Shown here: positions 1 through 8,366 of the stretch, one piece after another
Position numbering within the stretch: the stretch's first letter is position 1
Layout: the number at the start of each line of letters is the position of its first letter
Assembly: GCA_027340195.1 (NCBI GenBank)
Contig: DAHWNE010000180.1
Span: 1 to 8,580, forward strand
Length of the DNA: 8,580 nucleotides
Direction of reading: 5' to 3'
Source: Acetobacteraceae bacterium
Lineage (GTDB): Bacteria; Pseudomonadota; Alphaproteobacteria; Acetobacterales; Acetobacteraceae
Notes under the pieces: generated by a model
The model's database searches: none
The model's input: only the letters and a program-made list of their open reading frames with translations
What the model was told of the DNA's origin: nothing
Made by a program: the position numbers and the translations under genes

Positions 1-1
1 C

Positions 2-748
<747 letters not shown>

Positions 749-750
749 GC

Positions 751-2226
751 ATGGCGATCGGGCTTGGTCCGAGGCTGGAACTCCGCCAGGGTCAGGCCCT
801 GGTGATGACGCCGCAGCTGCGCCAGGCGATCAAGCTGCTGCAATACTCCAACCTCGAAGTCGCCGCCTTCGTCGAGGAGCAGCTGGAAGCCAACCCGCTG
901 CTGGAACGCGCCGACGCCGAGGACGCGCCCGCCCCCGAACGCCCCGCCCCCGACCAGCTGCCCCAGTCCGCGAACGGCGCCGATGCCGCCACCCTCGCCG
1001 TCGCCGGCACCCTACCCGAGACCGCGCCCCTCGATACCGACTACGCCAACAGCTACGACCCCGGCACCGTGGCCGATGGCGCGCCCGGCCACGGCCGCGC
1101 CGACTTTACCGAGGACGATCGCGGCATCGAGGCCCGCGCCGAGACCCGCCCCAGCTTGCGCGACCATCTGGGCGAACAGCTGCGCCTCGGCTTCGCCGAT
1201 CCGGTCGATCGCCTGATCGGCGCCCATCTCATCGCCCTGCTGTGCCCCGCCGGGCGCCTGACCGCCGCCCCCGAAGCTGTGGCGGCGGCGATGGGCGTGC
1301 CGCTCGCGCGGGTCGAAGCGGTGCGGGCGCGGATGCTGCGCTTCGACCCGCCCGGCCTGTTTGCCCGCGACTTGCGCGAATGCCTGGCCGCCCAGCTCGC
1401 CGAACGGAACCGCCTCGACCCCGCCATGGCCTGCCTGCTCGACCATCTCGACCTGCTGGCCCGGCGCGACACCCGCCGGCTGATGAGCCTCTGCGGGGTG
1501 GACGCCGAGGACATGGCCGAGATGATCGCCGAACTCCGCGCCCTCGACCCCAAGCCCGGCTGGGGCTGGGAGGAGGCGGACATCCCGCCGGTGATCCCCG
1601 ACGTGCTGGTCCGCCGCGCCCCCGACGGCGGCTGGCTGGTGGAGCTGAACCCGGAGACCATGCCCCGCGTGCTGGTCAACCATCGCTTCTACACCCGCAT
1701 CGTCCCGCGCGCGGCCAAGGCCGACCGCGCCTTCCTGTCCGAGCAGTTCGCCGCCGCCACCTGGCTGGTGAAATCGCTCGCCCAGCGCAGCACCACCATC
1801 CTGAAGGTGGCGGCCGAGATCATGCGCCAGCAGGACGGATTCCTGCGTCACGGCATCACCCATCTGCGCCCGCTGATCCTGCGCGACATCGCCGCCGCCA
1901 CCGAGCTGCACGAGAGCACCATCAGCCGCGTCAGCGCCAACAAATACGTGGCCACCCCGCGCGGTACCTTCGAACTGAAATACTTCTTCACCACCGCCAT
2001 CGCCGGCACCGACGGCGTTACCCACAGCGCCGAGCGGGTGCGCCACCGCATCCGCGCCCTGGTGGACGCCGAATCGGCGGAGGCGATTCTGTCCGACGAC
2101 GCTCTCGTTGCCGCACTGCGAACCGAGGGCGTGGACATCGCCCGCCGGACCGTGGCCAAATACCGGGAGGCGCTGCGCATCCCGAGCTCGGTGCAGCGCA
2201 AACGCGACAAGGCGATGCCGGCCTGA
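751..2226 (+). CDS. rpoN: RNA polymerase sigma-54 factor RpoN
   Basis: Alternative sigma factor that recognises -24/-12 promoters and needs AAA+ enhancer-binding activators; classically linked to nitrogen metabolism, motility and carbon use. It is 491 aa. Region I is at about 5-52, with the MTPQLRQAIKLLQ motif and the NPLLE end. An acidic, Ala/Pro-rich variable Region II follows at about 53-130, then the core-binding domain at about 135-330 with FDPPGLFARDL at 198-208 and LDPKPG at 265-270. The helix-turn-helix is at about 376-396 (LRDIAAATELHESTISR), and the diagnostic RpoN box ARRTVAKYRE is intact at 464-473. The usual acidic DEDGYL-like turn in the core-binding domain reads CPAGRL here (about 165-170), a local divergence. 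The ATG at 751 follows the lptB stop by 2 nt with only weak ribosome-binding signals, consistent with translational coupling. Confidence 0.97.
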   Translation: MAIGLGPRLELRQGQALVMTPQLRQAIKLLQYSNLEVAAFVEEQLEANPLLERADAEDAPAPERPAPDQLPQSANGADAATLAVAGTLPETAPLDTDYANSYDPGTVADGAPGHGRADFTEDDRGIEARAETRPSLRDHLGEQLRLGFADPVDRLIGAHLIALLCPAGRLTAAPEAVAAAMGVPLARVEAVRARMLRFDPPGLFARDLRECLAAQLAERNRLDPAMACLLDHLDLLARRDTRRLMSLCGVDAEDMAEMIAELRALDPKPGWGWEEADIPPVIPDVLVRRAPDGGWLVELNPETMPRVLVNHRFYTRIVPRAAKADRAFLSEQFAAATWLVKSLAQRSTTILKVAAEIMRQQDGFLRHGITHLRPLILRDIAAATELHESTISRVSANKYVATPRGTFELKYFFTTAIAGTDGVTHSAERVRHRIRALVDAESAEAILSDDALVAALRTEGVDIARRTVAKYREALRIPSSVQRKRDKAMPA

Positions 2227-2261
2227 GGCCCCGGCCGCCTGTGGTGGCTCGGCGCATTCAG

Positions 2262-2288
2262 GGCCGCGCGCGCACCATCGGCGCGGCC
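2262..2288 (+). promoter_or_regulatory. Stem-loop in the rpoN–hpf gap, just upstream of the hpf RBS
   Basis: Perfect 8-bp inverted repeat: GGCCGCGC at 2262-2269 pairs with GCGCGGCC at 2281-2288 around an 11-nt loop. It ends 2 nt before the AGGAG of hpf and is not followed by a T-run. It could act as a partial terminator or mRNA-processing barrier between rpoN and hpf, or affect hpf translation. The function is inference; short GC-rich dyads also arise by chance in DNA of this composition. Confidence 0.4.
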
Positions 2289-2290
2289 GA

Positions 2291-2295
2291 AGGAG
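2291..2295 (+). promoter_or_regulatory. Ribosome-binding site of hpf
   Basis: AGGAG lies 8 nt upstream of the ATG at 2304. It is the best Shine-Dalgarno match on the left block and fixes the hpf start, although the same frame stays open far upstream through rpoN. Confidence 0.75.
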
Positions 2296-2303
2296 AAGGC
2301 AGG

Positions 2304-2882
2304 ATGGAGATCACGGTTTCCGGCAAGCAGGTCGAGCTGTCCGACGCGCTGCGCACCCGGGTTGCCACCCATCTGGAAGGGATCGCGGCCAAGTATTTCG
2401 ACCACGCGCATGACGCGCAGGTCACCTTCAGCCGGGCGCGCAGCTTCTTCACCTGCGACATCACGCTGCACGCCGGCCGCGGCCTCTCGCTGCGCGGCGA
2501 GGGCGAGGCCGCCGACGCCCACGCCGCCCTCGACGACGCCGCCGAACACATCGCCAAGCGATTGCGCCGCTACCGCCGCCGGGTGAGCGACCACGCCCGC
2601 GACCTCGCCAACCGCGCCCGCCCGGAAGCCGCCCGCCAATACGTGCTGCGCGAGACGGAAACCGAAGCCCCGCCCGACGGCGCCGGCGAGATCGGCGCCT
2701 TCGCCACCATCGTCGCCGAGCAGACCGCCGAGATCGGCCTGCTGTCGGTGGGGGAGGCGGTGATGCAGATGGACCTTGCCGACCAGCCGGTGCGGATGTT
2801 CCGCAACCGCGCTACCTGCACCCTGAACGTGGTCTATCGCCGGCGCGACGGGAATGTCGGCTGGATCGATCCGGGAACGTGA
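2304..2882 (+). CDS. hpf: Ribosome hibernation-promoting factor, long form (HPF/RaiA family)
   Basis: Binds the 30S decoding region in stationary phase or starvation and, in its long form, joins two 70S ribosomes into inactive 100S dimers. It is 192 aa. The N-terminal HPF/RaiA domain (about 1-100) begins MEITVSGKQVELSDALR and ends in a basic segment at about 85-105 rich in Arg and Lys. A linker of about 30 residues follows. The C-terminal dimerisation domain (about 133-190) carries the family landmarks LSVGEAVMQMDL (147-158), FRN (166-168), NVVYRRRDGN (175-184) and a WIDP end. The start at 2304 is set by a good AGGAG. In many alphaproteobacteria hpf follows rpoN directly, as here, and is itself followed by ptsN, which is missing from that position. 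The stop TGA overlaps the GTG of the next gene. Confidence 0.94.
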   Translation: MEITVSGKQVELSDALRTRVATHLEGIAAKYFDHAHDAQVTFSRARSFFTCDITLHAGRGLSLRGEGEAADAHAALDDAAEHIAKRLRRYRRRVSDHARDLANRARPEAARQYVLRETETEAPPDGAGEIGAFATIVAEQTAEIGLLSVGEAVMQMDLADQPVRMFRNRATCTLNVVYRRRDGNVGWIDPGT

Positions 2883-4687
2883 CCCCGCGCACCGAGTTGG
2901 TGGCGATGCGCGACGGTGTACGCCTCGCCACCGATATCTTCCGCCCCGATCGCGCCGGGCCGGTGCCTGCGGTGCTCGAGCGCACCCCCTATGGCCGCCA
3001 TCTGCCCTCGCGCAGCGAGATCACCGCCGCGGATCGCGCGCCCGCCGCCCGCGCCGATCTCGCCCGGCGCTTCGTCGATGCCGGCTACGCGGTGATCTAC
3101 CAGGACACCCGCGGCCGTTACGGCTCGGAGGGACGGTTCGAGAAATATCTCGCCGACGGCGCCGACGGCTTCGACACCCTGGCCTGGATCGCCGCCCAGC
3201 CCTGGTCCGACGGGCGGGTGGCGACCATGGGGCTGTCCTACGCCGCGCATACCCAGGCAGCGCTCGGCTGCCTCGCCCCGCCCGGCCTTGCCGCCCAGGT
3301 GTTGGATTGCGGCGGTTTCGCCGACCCATGGGAATCCGGCATCCGCCAATCCGGCGCCTTCGAGCTGAAACAAGCCACCTGGGCGTTCCGCAACGCGCTC
3401 GCCTCGCCCGAGGCGGCGGCCGATCCGGTGCTGCGCGCCGCCCTGGAGGCGGAGGACATTCGCGCCTGGTTCACCCGCCTGCCCTGGCGGGGGGGGCATT
3501 CGCCGCTGCGCCACCACCCCGACTACGAAGCCTACCTCCTCGCGCAATGGACGCATGGCGCGGACGGCCCGTTCTGGCACCAGCTCGGCATCCGCACCGC
3601 CGATTGGTACGACCGCTACGCGCCGTGCCCGGTGGTGCATCTCTCGTCCTGGTACGACCCCTATGCCCTCACCGCGACGCGCAATTTCACCGGGCTGCGG
3701 CGCGCCGGGCGAGGCCGGCAGTTCCTTATCCTCGGCCCCTGGACCCATGGCGACCGCTCCGATCGGGTGGTGGGCGAGGTCGATTTCGGCCCCGCCGCCC
3801 CGCTCGACAGCTGGGCCGGGGACTGGCCGCGCTACCGGCTCGGCTTCTTCGATCACGTCCTGCGCGGCGCCGCCTGGTCCGAGCCGGCGGTGCGGGTGTT
3901 CGTCATGGGCGGCGGCTCCGGCCGACGCACCCCGGAGGGGCATCTCGACCATGGCGGGGAATGGCTCGCCGCCGAGGACTGGCCGCTGCCCGGCACCGTC
4001 TTCACCCGCTATCACCTGCATGGCGACGGCGGGCTCGATCCCGCCCCGCCCGGTCTCGGCGCTGCCCCGGTGACCTTCGATTTCGACCCGGCGCACCCGG
4101 TGCCGACCATCGGCGGCGCCTTCTCCAGCCTCGAACCGCTCGCCACCGCCGGCGCCTTCGACCAGGTGGCCTCCCCCCGCATCTTCGGCGCCACCCCGCC
4201 CTTCCTACCGCTGGCGTCGCGGCCGGACGTGGCGGTCTTCCAAACCGCGCCGCTGGCTCGCCCGGTGCGCATCGCCGGGCCGGTGACCGCCGAGTTCTTC
4301 GTCGCCTCCGACGCGCCGGATACCGATTTCACCGCCAAGCTGATCGACGTCCACCCCGCCTCGGCCGACTACCCGCACGGCTTCGCGCTGAACCTGACCG
4401 ACGGCATCCTGCGCCTGCGCTATGCCGAGGACCGCGCCCGGCCGCGCCTCAATGTCCCGGGCGAGACGCGCCGGGTGCGCATCACCCTGTTTCCCACCGC
4501 CAATCTCTTTCTGCCCGGCCATCGCATCCGCCTCGACGTGTCCTCCTCCAATTTCCCGAAATTCGACGTGAACCCGAACACCGGTGAGCCGGAGGGGGCG
4601 GCGCGGCGGCGGCGGATCGCCGCCAACACGGTGTTCGCCGATGCGGCGCGCCCGAGCGCGATCATCCTGCCGGTGCTGGCGGGGTAG
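2879..4687 (+). CDS. CocE/NonD family serine hydrolase (X-Pro dipeptidyl-peptidase S15-like)
   Basis: Alpha/beta hydrolase of the family that includes cocaine esterase, cephalosporin and glutaryl acylases and alpha-amino-acid ester hydrolases; the substrate cannot be told from sequence. It is 602 aa with no evident signal peptide, so probably cytoplasmic. The N-terminus has the usual MRDGVRLATDIFRP (10-23) and TPYGR (36-40, oxyanion Tyr38). The nucleophile is Ser120 in GLSYAA (the family motif is GxSYxG, with the last Gly replaced by Ala here), and the other triad members are Asp260 in SSWYD and His290 in GPWTH. A cap domain fills about 150-250. The C-terminal jelly-roll runs from about 370 to 600 and ends in the family-like NTVFADAARPSAIILPV. 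The GTG at 2879 overlaps the hpf stop as GTGA, so translation is probably coupled. It sits where ptsN is expected. An 8-G run lies at 3489-3496. Confidence 0.9.
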   Translation: MTPRTELVAMRDGVRLATDIFRPDRAGPVPAVLERTPYGRHLPSRSEITAADRAPAARADLARRFVDAGYAVIYQDTRGRYGSEGRFEKYLADGADGFDTLAWIAAQPWSDGRVATMGLSYAAHTQAALGCLAPPGLAAQVLDCGGFADPWESGIRQSGAFELKQATWAFRNALASPEAAADPVLRAALEAEDIRAWFTRLPWRGGHSPLRHHPDYEAYLLAQWTHGADGPFWHQLGIRTADWYDRYAPCPVVHLSSWYDPYALTATRNFTGLRRAGRGRQFLILGPWTHGDRSDRVVGEVDFGPAAPLDSWAGDWPRYRLGFFDHVLRGAAWSEPAVRVFVMGGGSGRRTPEGHLDHGGEWLAAEDWPLPGTVFTRYHLHGDGGLDPAPPGLGAAPVTFDFDPAHPVPTIGGAFSSLEPLATAGAFDQVASPRIFGATPPFLPLASRPDVAVFQTAPLARPVRIAGPVTAEFFVASDAPDTDFTAKLIDVHPASADYPHGFALNLTDGILRLRYAEDRARPRLNVPGETRRVRITLFPTANLFLPGHRIRLDVSSSNFPKFDVNPNTGEPEGAARRRRIAANTVFADAARPSAIILPVLAG

Positions 4688-4715
4688 GGGGGCAGGGGGG
4701 CAAGGCAGGGCAGGG
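4681..4715 (+). other. Putative G-quadruplex tract at the hydrolase stop codon
   Basis: Five G-runs lie at 4681-4684, 4687-4692, 4695-4700, 4708-4710 and 4713-4715, with loops of 2, 2, 7 and 2 nt. This meets the usual G3+N1-7 pattern. The tract spans the TAG stop (4685-4687) and would be G-rich in the hydrolase mRNA. It may pause polymerase or protect the 3' end; that role is inference. Confidence 0.45.
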
Positions 4716-4730
4716 AGGCCATGCCTCGCG

Positions 4731-4750
4731 CGCCGGCCCCGCGGCCGGCG
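4731..4750. terminator. Probable bidirectional terminator hairpin between convergent operons
   Basis: Perfect 8-bp stem CGCCGGCC (4731-4738) / GGCCGGCG (4743-4750) with a CCGC loop, placed 4 nt from the nadE stop and 43 nt after the hydrolase stop. A weaker 5-bp hairpin GAGGC-CAT-GCCTC precedes it at 4715-4727. No T-run follows on either strand, so this is not a textbook intrinsic terminator. Its position between two converging genes makes a shared termination or 3'-end stabilising role likely. Confidence 0.5.
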
Positions 4751-4754
4751 GCGA

Positions 4755-6791
4755 TCACCGCTCCGGCACGTTCGCCGCCAGCTCCGCCAGCCACGCCACC
4801 GCCGTCCCGTCCGAGGGCGCCCGCCAATCCCCGCGCGGCGAGAGCGACCCGCCCGCGGTCACCTTTGGCCCGTTCGGCACCGCCGAGCGCTTGAACTGGC
4901 TGGTGGCGAAGAACCGCCGCAGGAACACCGCCATCCAGCCGCGGATGGTGGGAAGGTCGTAGGCCGGACGGCGATCGGGCGGGAAGCCGGGCGGCCAGGC
5001 GCCGCGCGCGGCATCCTCCCACGCCGCCAGCGCCAGGAAGGCGATCTTCGACGGGCGGAACCCGTGGCGCAGGGTGTAGAACAGGGTGAAATCCTGCAAC
5101 GCGTAGGGACCCACGCTGGCCTCGGTGCTCTGCGGCGTTGCGCCTTCGGCCACCGGGATCAGCTCGGGCGAGATCTCGGTGCCCAGGATCGCCTCCAGGA
5201 TCGTGCCCACCCCGGGGGCGAACTGGCCGGAGGCGGCGACCCAGCGGATCAGATGCTGGATCAGTGTCTTCGGCACGCCCGCGTTGACATTGTAGTGCGA
5301 CATGTGATCGCCGACGCCGTAGGTGCACCACCCCAGCGCCAGCTCGGACAGATCCCCGGTGCCGATCACCATGCCGTCGTGATGGTTGGCCAGCCGGAAC
5401 AGGTAGTCGGTGCGAAGCCCGGCCTGCACGTTCTCGAAGGTGACGTCGTACTGCGCCGCCCCCTCCGCGTAGGGGTGACCGAGATCGGCCAGCATCAGCC
5501 GCGCCGCCGGGCGGATGTCGAGTTCCCGCGCGGTCACGCCGAGCGCGCGCATCAGCGCCAGCGCGTTGGCCTTGGTCTCCGTCCCCGTCGCGAAGCCCGG
5601 CATGGTGTAGGCCAGGATATCGGCGCGGTCCCGCCCCAGCCGGTCGAAGGCGCGCGCGGTGACCAGCAGCGCCTGGGTGGAATCGAGACCGCCGGAGACG
5701 CCGATCACGGCGCGGCGGATCCCGCTCGCTTGCAGCCGCTGCGCCAGCCCGGCCACCTGGATGTTATAGGCCTCGTAACAATCCTGTTCCAATCGCGCCG
5801 GGTCGGCCGGCACGAACGGGAATCGTTCCACCGTCCGGCGCAGGCCGAGATCGGTCAGCGGCGGGGCCAGGGTGAACTCCACCCGGCGGAACGGGGCCTG
5901 ATGCATCCGCGCGGTGTCGTCGAAGGTGCCCTGGCGCATCCGCTCCTGACGCAACAGATCGAGGTCCACATCGGCCAGCGCGATCCGCTCCCCGTCCGGA
6001 AAACGTTCGGTCTCGGCCAGGGTCGCGCCGTTCTCGAAGATGCTGGCCTGGCCGTCCCAGGCGACGTCGGTGGTGGATTCCCCCGCCCCGGCGGCGGCAT
6101 AGACATAGGCCGCGAGGCAGCGCGCCGATTGCGACAGGCACAGCATCCGCCGCGTCTCGGCCTTGCCGATGGTGATCGGGCTGCCGGAGAGGTTGGCGAG
6201 CACGCTCGCGCCCGCCAGCGCCGCCAACGCGCTGGGCGGGATCGGCACCCAGAGATCCTCGCAGATCTCGGCATGGACGATCAGATCCGGCAGGTCGGCG
6301 GCGGCGAACAGCAGATCGGTCCCGAACGGAACCTCGGCGCCGGCGAAGCGCGCGGTCCCGCCCACCCGCCCGGCGCCGGCGGCAAACTGGCGCGGCTCGT
6401 AGAACTCCCGGTAGTTGGGCAGGTAGGTCTTGGGCACGATGCCGAGCAGCCGGCCGCGATGGATCGCGAGCGCGGTGTTGAAGACCCGGCCCTGGTGGCG
6501 GACCGGCGCGCCCACCAGCAGCAGCGGCAGCAGCGCGCGCGAGGCGGCGACGACGGCGCCCGCCGCCGTCTCCACCGCGTCCAGCAGCGCGTCGGCCAGC
6601 CGCAGATCGTCGAGCGCATAGGCCGAGAGCGCGAGTTCCGGAAACACCGCCACCGCCGCCCCGGCGGCGTCGGCCGCCCGCGCGGCGTGCAGCACCGCGT
6701 GCGCGTTGGCCGCCGGGTCGGCCAGGGCCGCCCTCACCGTGCAGGCGGCGATGCGCGCGAACCCGTGCCGATAGAGGGCGCGAAACGTCAC
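4755..6791 (-). CDS. nadE: Glutamine-dependent NAD(+) synthetase
   Basis: Last step of NAD biosynthesis: amidates nicotinate adenine dinucleotide to NAD+ using ATP and ammonia released from glutamine. It is 678 aa from the GTG at 6791, very close to the length of the Mycobacterium tuberculosis-type two-domain enzyme. The N-terminal nitrilase-fold glutaminase domain (about 10-290) has a complete Glu-Lys-Cys triad: Glu52 in FPELALSAY, Lys121 in [11 protein letters not shown] and Cys177 in AEICEDLW. The synthetase domain (about 335-650) has the ATP-pyrophosphatase P-loop SGGLDST at 366-372. Starting at [11 protein letters not shown] matches the family N-terminus. The frame extends upstream to an ATG at 6887, but that adds 32 residues unlike the family and overlaps the neighbour by about 100 nt. 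The GTG overlaps the upstream stop as GTGA, implying coupled translation. Confidence 0.95.
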   Translation of the reverse strand: MTFRALYRHGFARIAACTVRAALADPAANAHAVLHAARAADAAGAAVAVFPELALSAYALDDLRLADALLDAVETAAGAVVAASRALLPLLLVGAPVRHQGRVFNTALAIHRGRLLGIVPKTYLPNYREFYEPRQFAAGAGRVGGTARFAGAEVPFGTDLLFAAADLPDLIVHAEICEDLWVPIPPSALAALAGASVLANLSGSPITIGKAETRRMLCLSQSARCLAAYVYAAAGAGESTTDVAWDGQASIFENGATLAETERFPDGERIALADVDLDLLRQERMRQGTFDDTARMHQAPFRRVEFTLAPPLTDLGLRRTVERFPFVPADPARLEQDCYEAYNIQVAGLAQRLQASGIRRAVIGVSGGLDSTQALLVTARAFDRLGRDRADILAYTMPGFATGTETKANALALMRALGVTARELDIRPAARLMLADLGHPYAEGAAQYDVTFENVQAGLRTDYLFRLANHHDGMVIGTGDLSELALGWCTYGVGDHMSHYNVNAGVPKTLIQHLIRWVAASGQFAPGVGTILEAILGTEISPELIPVAEGATPQSTEASVGPYALQDFTLFYTLRHGFRPSKIAFLALAAWEDAARGAWPPGFPPDRRPAYDLPTIRGWMAVFLRRFFATSQFKRSAVPNGPKVTAGGSLSPRGDWRAPSDGTAVAWLAELAANVPER

Positions 6792-7345
6792 GCCGCCGCC
6801 CCGGGCAGCGGGAATTGTTCCAGATAGGTCATGTATTCGGGTTCGACCGCGATCTCGAGGCTGGCGAGCACCCGCACCACGCCGCAATAGAAGCCGATGG
6901 TCACGACCAGATCGACCAGGTGCTCGGCGCTGAACGTGCCCTCCAGCTCGGCCCAGGTCGCCCCCGAGACCGCGCCGGCCCCCGTCATCTCGCGCGCGGC
7001 CGCCAGCACCGCCCGGTCGGGCGCGGGCAGCGTCGTCGCCCGCCCCTCGGTCTCGGCGATCAGGGCGCGGATGTCATCGTCGGTGACGCCGAATTCGCGG
7101 CCGATCCTGATGTGATGCGACCATTCATAGGGCGCGCGGGCCAGATACCCCACCTGCAGGATCGCGAGTTCGCGCAGTCTTCCGTCCAGCGTGCTGCGGT
7201 GGCGGATATAGGCGCCGAGGCCATCGAAGGCGCGCAGCGCCCCCGGCGAATTGACCAGCGCGAGGTTGAGCGCGATCGGCCGCGCCAGCAGCGGGCGGTG
7301 CTCGGGGGCGACGGTTTCCGGAGCAAGCGAGGGAACGCGGGCCAT
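6788..7345 (-). CDS. Carboxymuconolactone decarboxylase (CMD)/AhpD-fold family protein
   Basis: Small all-helical protein of 185 aa. The CMD core covers about 40-120: the helix [20 protein letters not shown] at 56-75 is followed by [17 protein letters not shown], which is typical of the family. The site that holds the redox CxxC in AhpD reads YEWSHH at 73-78, so a peroxiredoxin-reductase role is unlikely. The protein resembles the non-redox branch that includes 4-carboxymuconolactone decarboxylase and many uncharacterised relatives. A second helical pair at about 131-165 ([20 protein letters not shown]) completes the fold. The ATG at 7345 has AAGG 7 nt upstream, overlapping the stop of the dioxygenase gene. 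The stop overlaps the nadE start by 4 nt. The pairing with a TauD-type dioxygenase suggests a shared role in turnover of a small organic substrate, but no substrate can be named. Confidence 0.85.
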   Translation of the reverse strand: MARVPSLAPETVAPEHRPLLARPIALNLALVNSPGALRAFDGLGAYIRHRSTLDGRLRELAILQVGYLARAPYEWSHHIRIGREFGVTDDDIRALIAETEGRATTLPAPDRAVLAAAREMTGAGAVSGATWAELEGTFSAEHLVDLVVTIGFYCGVVRVLASLEIAVEPEYMTYLEQFPLPGAAA

Positions 7346-7354
7346 GATGCTGCC

Positions 7355-8266
7355 TTACATCGCCGCCTGGGCGGCATGGACGGGTTCCAGGAAGTCCGGA
7401 CGGAAGACCTTGGTCGCCATCACCTGGCAGCGGCGCACCAGCCGCCGCTCGTCGCGGCGGTAATCGGCGATGGCGCGATGGATGGTGCCCAGATGGTCCC
7501 AGACCAGCAGGTCGCGCTCGGTCCAGTGATGGGTCCAGCGGAATTCCGGGCGCAGCTGGTGGGCGAACAGGAACGCCAGCGTCTCGTCGCTTTCCTGCGG
7601 CGACAGTTCGTTGATGCGCGCCGCATAACCGGGATTGCAGTACAGCACTTTTCGCCCGGTGATCGGGTGGGTCAAGAACAGCGGGTGGACCACCGGCGGG
7701 CGGGCGCGGCGCTGCTCTTGCGTGAGCGGCGGGCGGTCGGCGCCGTTGCGGCGGGCATTTTCCCAGTATTGATTGAAATCATGCGTCACCGTGGCGTGGG
7801 CCAGCCGTTCGCGCAGCGCCTCCGGCAGGGCGTCATAGGCGGCGTGCATGTTGGAAAATTCGGTGCCGCCCAGGGCGCGGCCGTCGCGGCGCGGGATCAC
7901 CACGCCATAGAGGACGTTCACGAACCCCATGACGTCGCGGTACGACATGTCGGTGTGCCATTCCTGCCCCGCATCGGGGAAGCCGATATAGCGTCCGCCT
8001 TCCTGGATGTTGGACAGCACGCCCACTTCCGGCACGCCGCGCCCGGCGACGGCTTCCTTTTCGACCGAGCCCTGGATCTCGCCGAACCGGGCGGAGAAGC
8101 TTTGCAGGGCGGCATCGTCGAGCGTCTGGTCGGGCAGCCGCAGGACCCCGTGCCGGCCGAGGGCGACCAGCAGGCGGGCGAAATCCCCCTCGGACAGCGG
8201 GCGCGAGGCGTCGAGCCCGGTGATGGTGGCGCCGAGCACCGCGCCTGTGGGTTGCACCTCGAACAT
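7355..8266 (-). CDS. TauD/TfdA family 2-oxoglutarate-dependent Fe(II) dioxygenase
   Basis: Cytoplasmic non-heme iron oxygenase that couples decarboxylation of 2-oxoglutarate to hydroxylation of a small substrate; relatives act on taurine and other sulfonates, alkyl sulfates and phenoxyacetates. It is 303 aa. The iron facial triad is His104 and Asp106 in EWHTDMSY plus His263 in TIHRA. Arg274, 11 residues after the last His, matches the 2-oxoglutarate carboxylate-binding Arg of TauD (His255/Arg266), and Arg278 sits where TauD has its sulfonate-binding Arg270. Other family stretches are GGTEFSNMHAAYDAL (133-147) and LLVWDHLGTIH (253-263). The ATG at 8266 is chosen because GGGAGGG lies 7 nt upstream and the protein then starts at the family N-terminus. 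An ATG at 8410 would add 48 Arg/Gly/Pro-rich residues with no family match. The family is certain; the substrate is unknown. Confidence 0.92.
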   Translation of the reverse strand: MFEVQPTGAVLGATITGLDASRPLSEGDFARLLVALGRHGVLRLPDQTLDDAALQSFSARFGEIQGSVEKEAVAGRGVPEVGVLSNIQEGGRYIGFPDAGQEWHTDMSYRDVMGFVNVLYGVVIPRRDGRALGGTEFSNMHAAYDALPEALRERLAHATVTHDFNQYWENARRNGADRPPLTQEQRRARPPVVHPLFLTHPITGRKVLYCNPGYAARINELSPQESDETLAFLFAHQLRPEFRWTHHWTERDLLVWDHLGTIHRAIADYRRDERRLVRRCQVMATKVFRPDFLEPVHAAQAAM

Positions 8267-8273
8267 GATCCGG

Positions 8274-8280
8274 CCCTCCC
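8274..8280 (-). promoter_or_regulatory. Ribosome-binding site of the TauD-family gene
   Basis: On the minus strand this reads GGGAGGG, 7 nt upstream of the ATG at 8266. It is a strong purine-rich site that decides the start against the longer reading from 8410. Confidence 0.75.
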
Positions 8281-8366
8281 GTGAACTCCGACGGGGAGCA
8301 CTGTAGCGCGGTGGCGCGCCGGCGTCAGCTTCCGTCCCGTCGTGGCCGCCCCGGGCCGCCCGACCT

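Noticed and set aside
1242..2303. Possible N-terminal extension of hpf through the rpoN region
   Set aside because: The frame is open but the translated part is Arg/Pro/Gly-rich noise inside rpoN; a strong AGGAG before the ATG at 2304 and the family N-terminus fix the start.
2834..4096. A 420-residue minus-strand frame opposite the hydrolase
   Set aside because: Shadow of the hydrolase gene: low-complexity Gly/Ala/Arg composition, no domain, no ribosome-binding site.
4584..6827. A 747-residue open frame on the plus strand opposite nadE
   Set aside because: It is antisense to a clear NAD synthetase, is rich in Arg, Gly, Pro and His with no recognisable domain, and is explained by codon bias at high G+C keeping the opposite frame open.
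6792..6887. Longer NadE start at an ATG at 6887
   Set aside because: The 32 extra residues do not resemble the family and would overlap the CMD gene by about 100 nt; the GTG at 6791 gives the expected length and N-terminus.
6815..8284. A 489-residue open frame on the plus strand opposite the CMD and dioxygenase genes
   Set aside because: It lies antisense to two well-supported genes, has no family-like motif, and crosses the boundary between them as only a shadow frame would.
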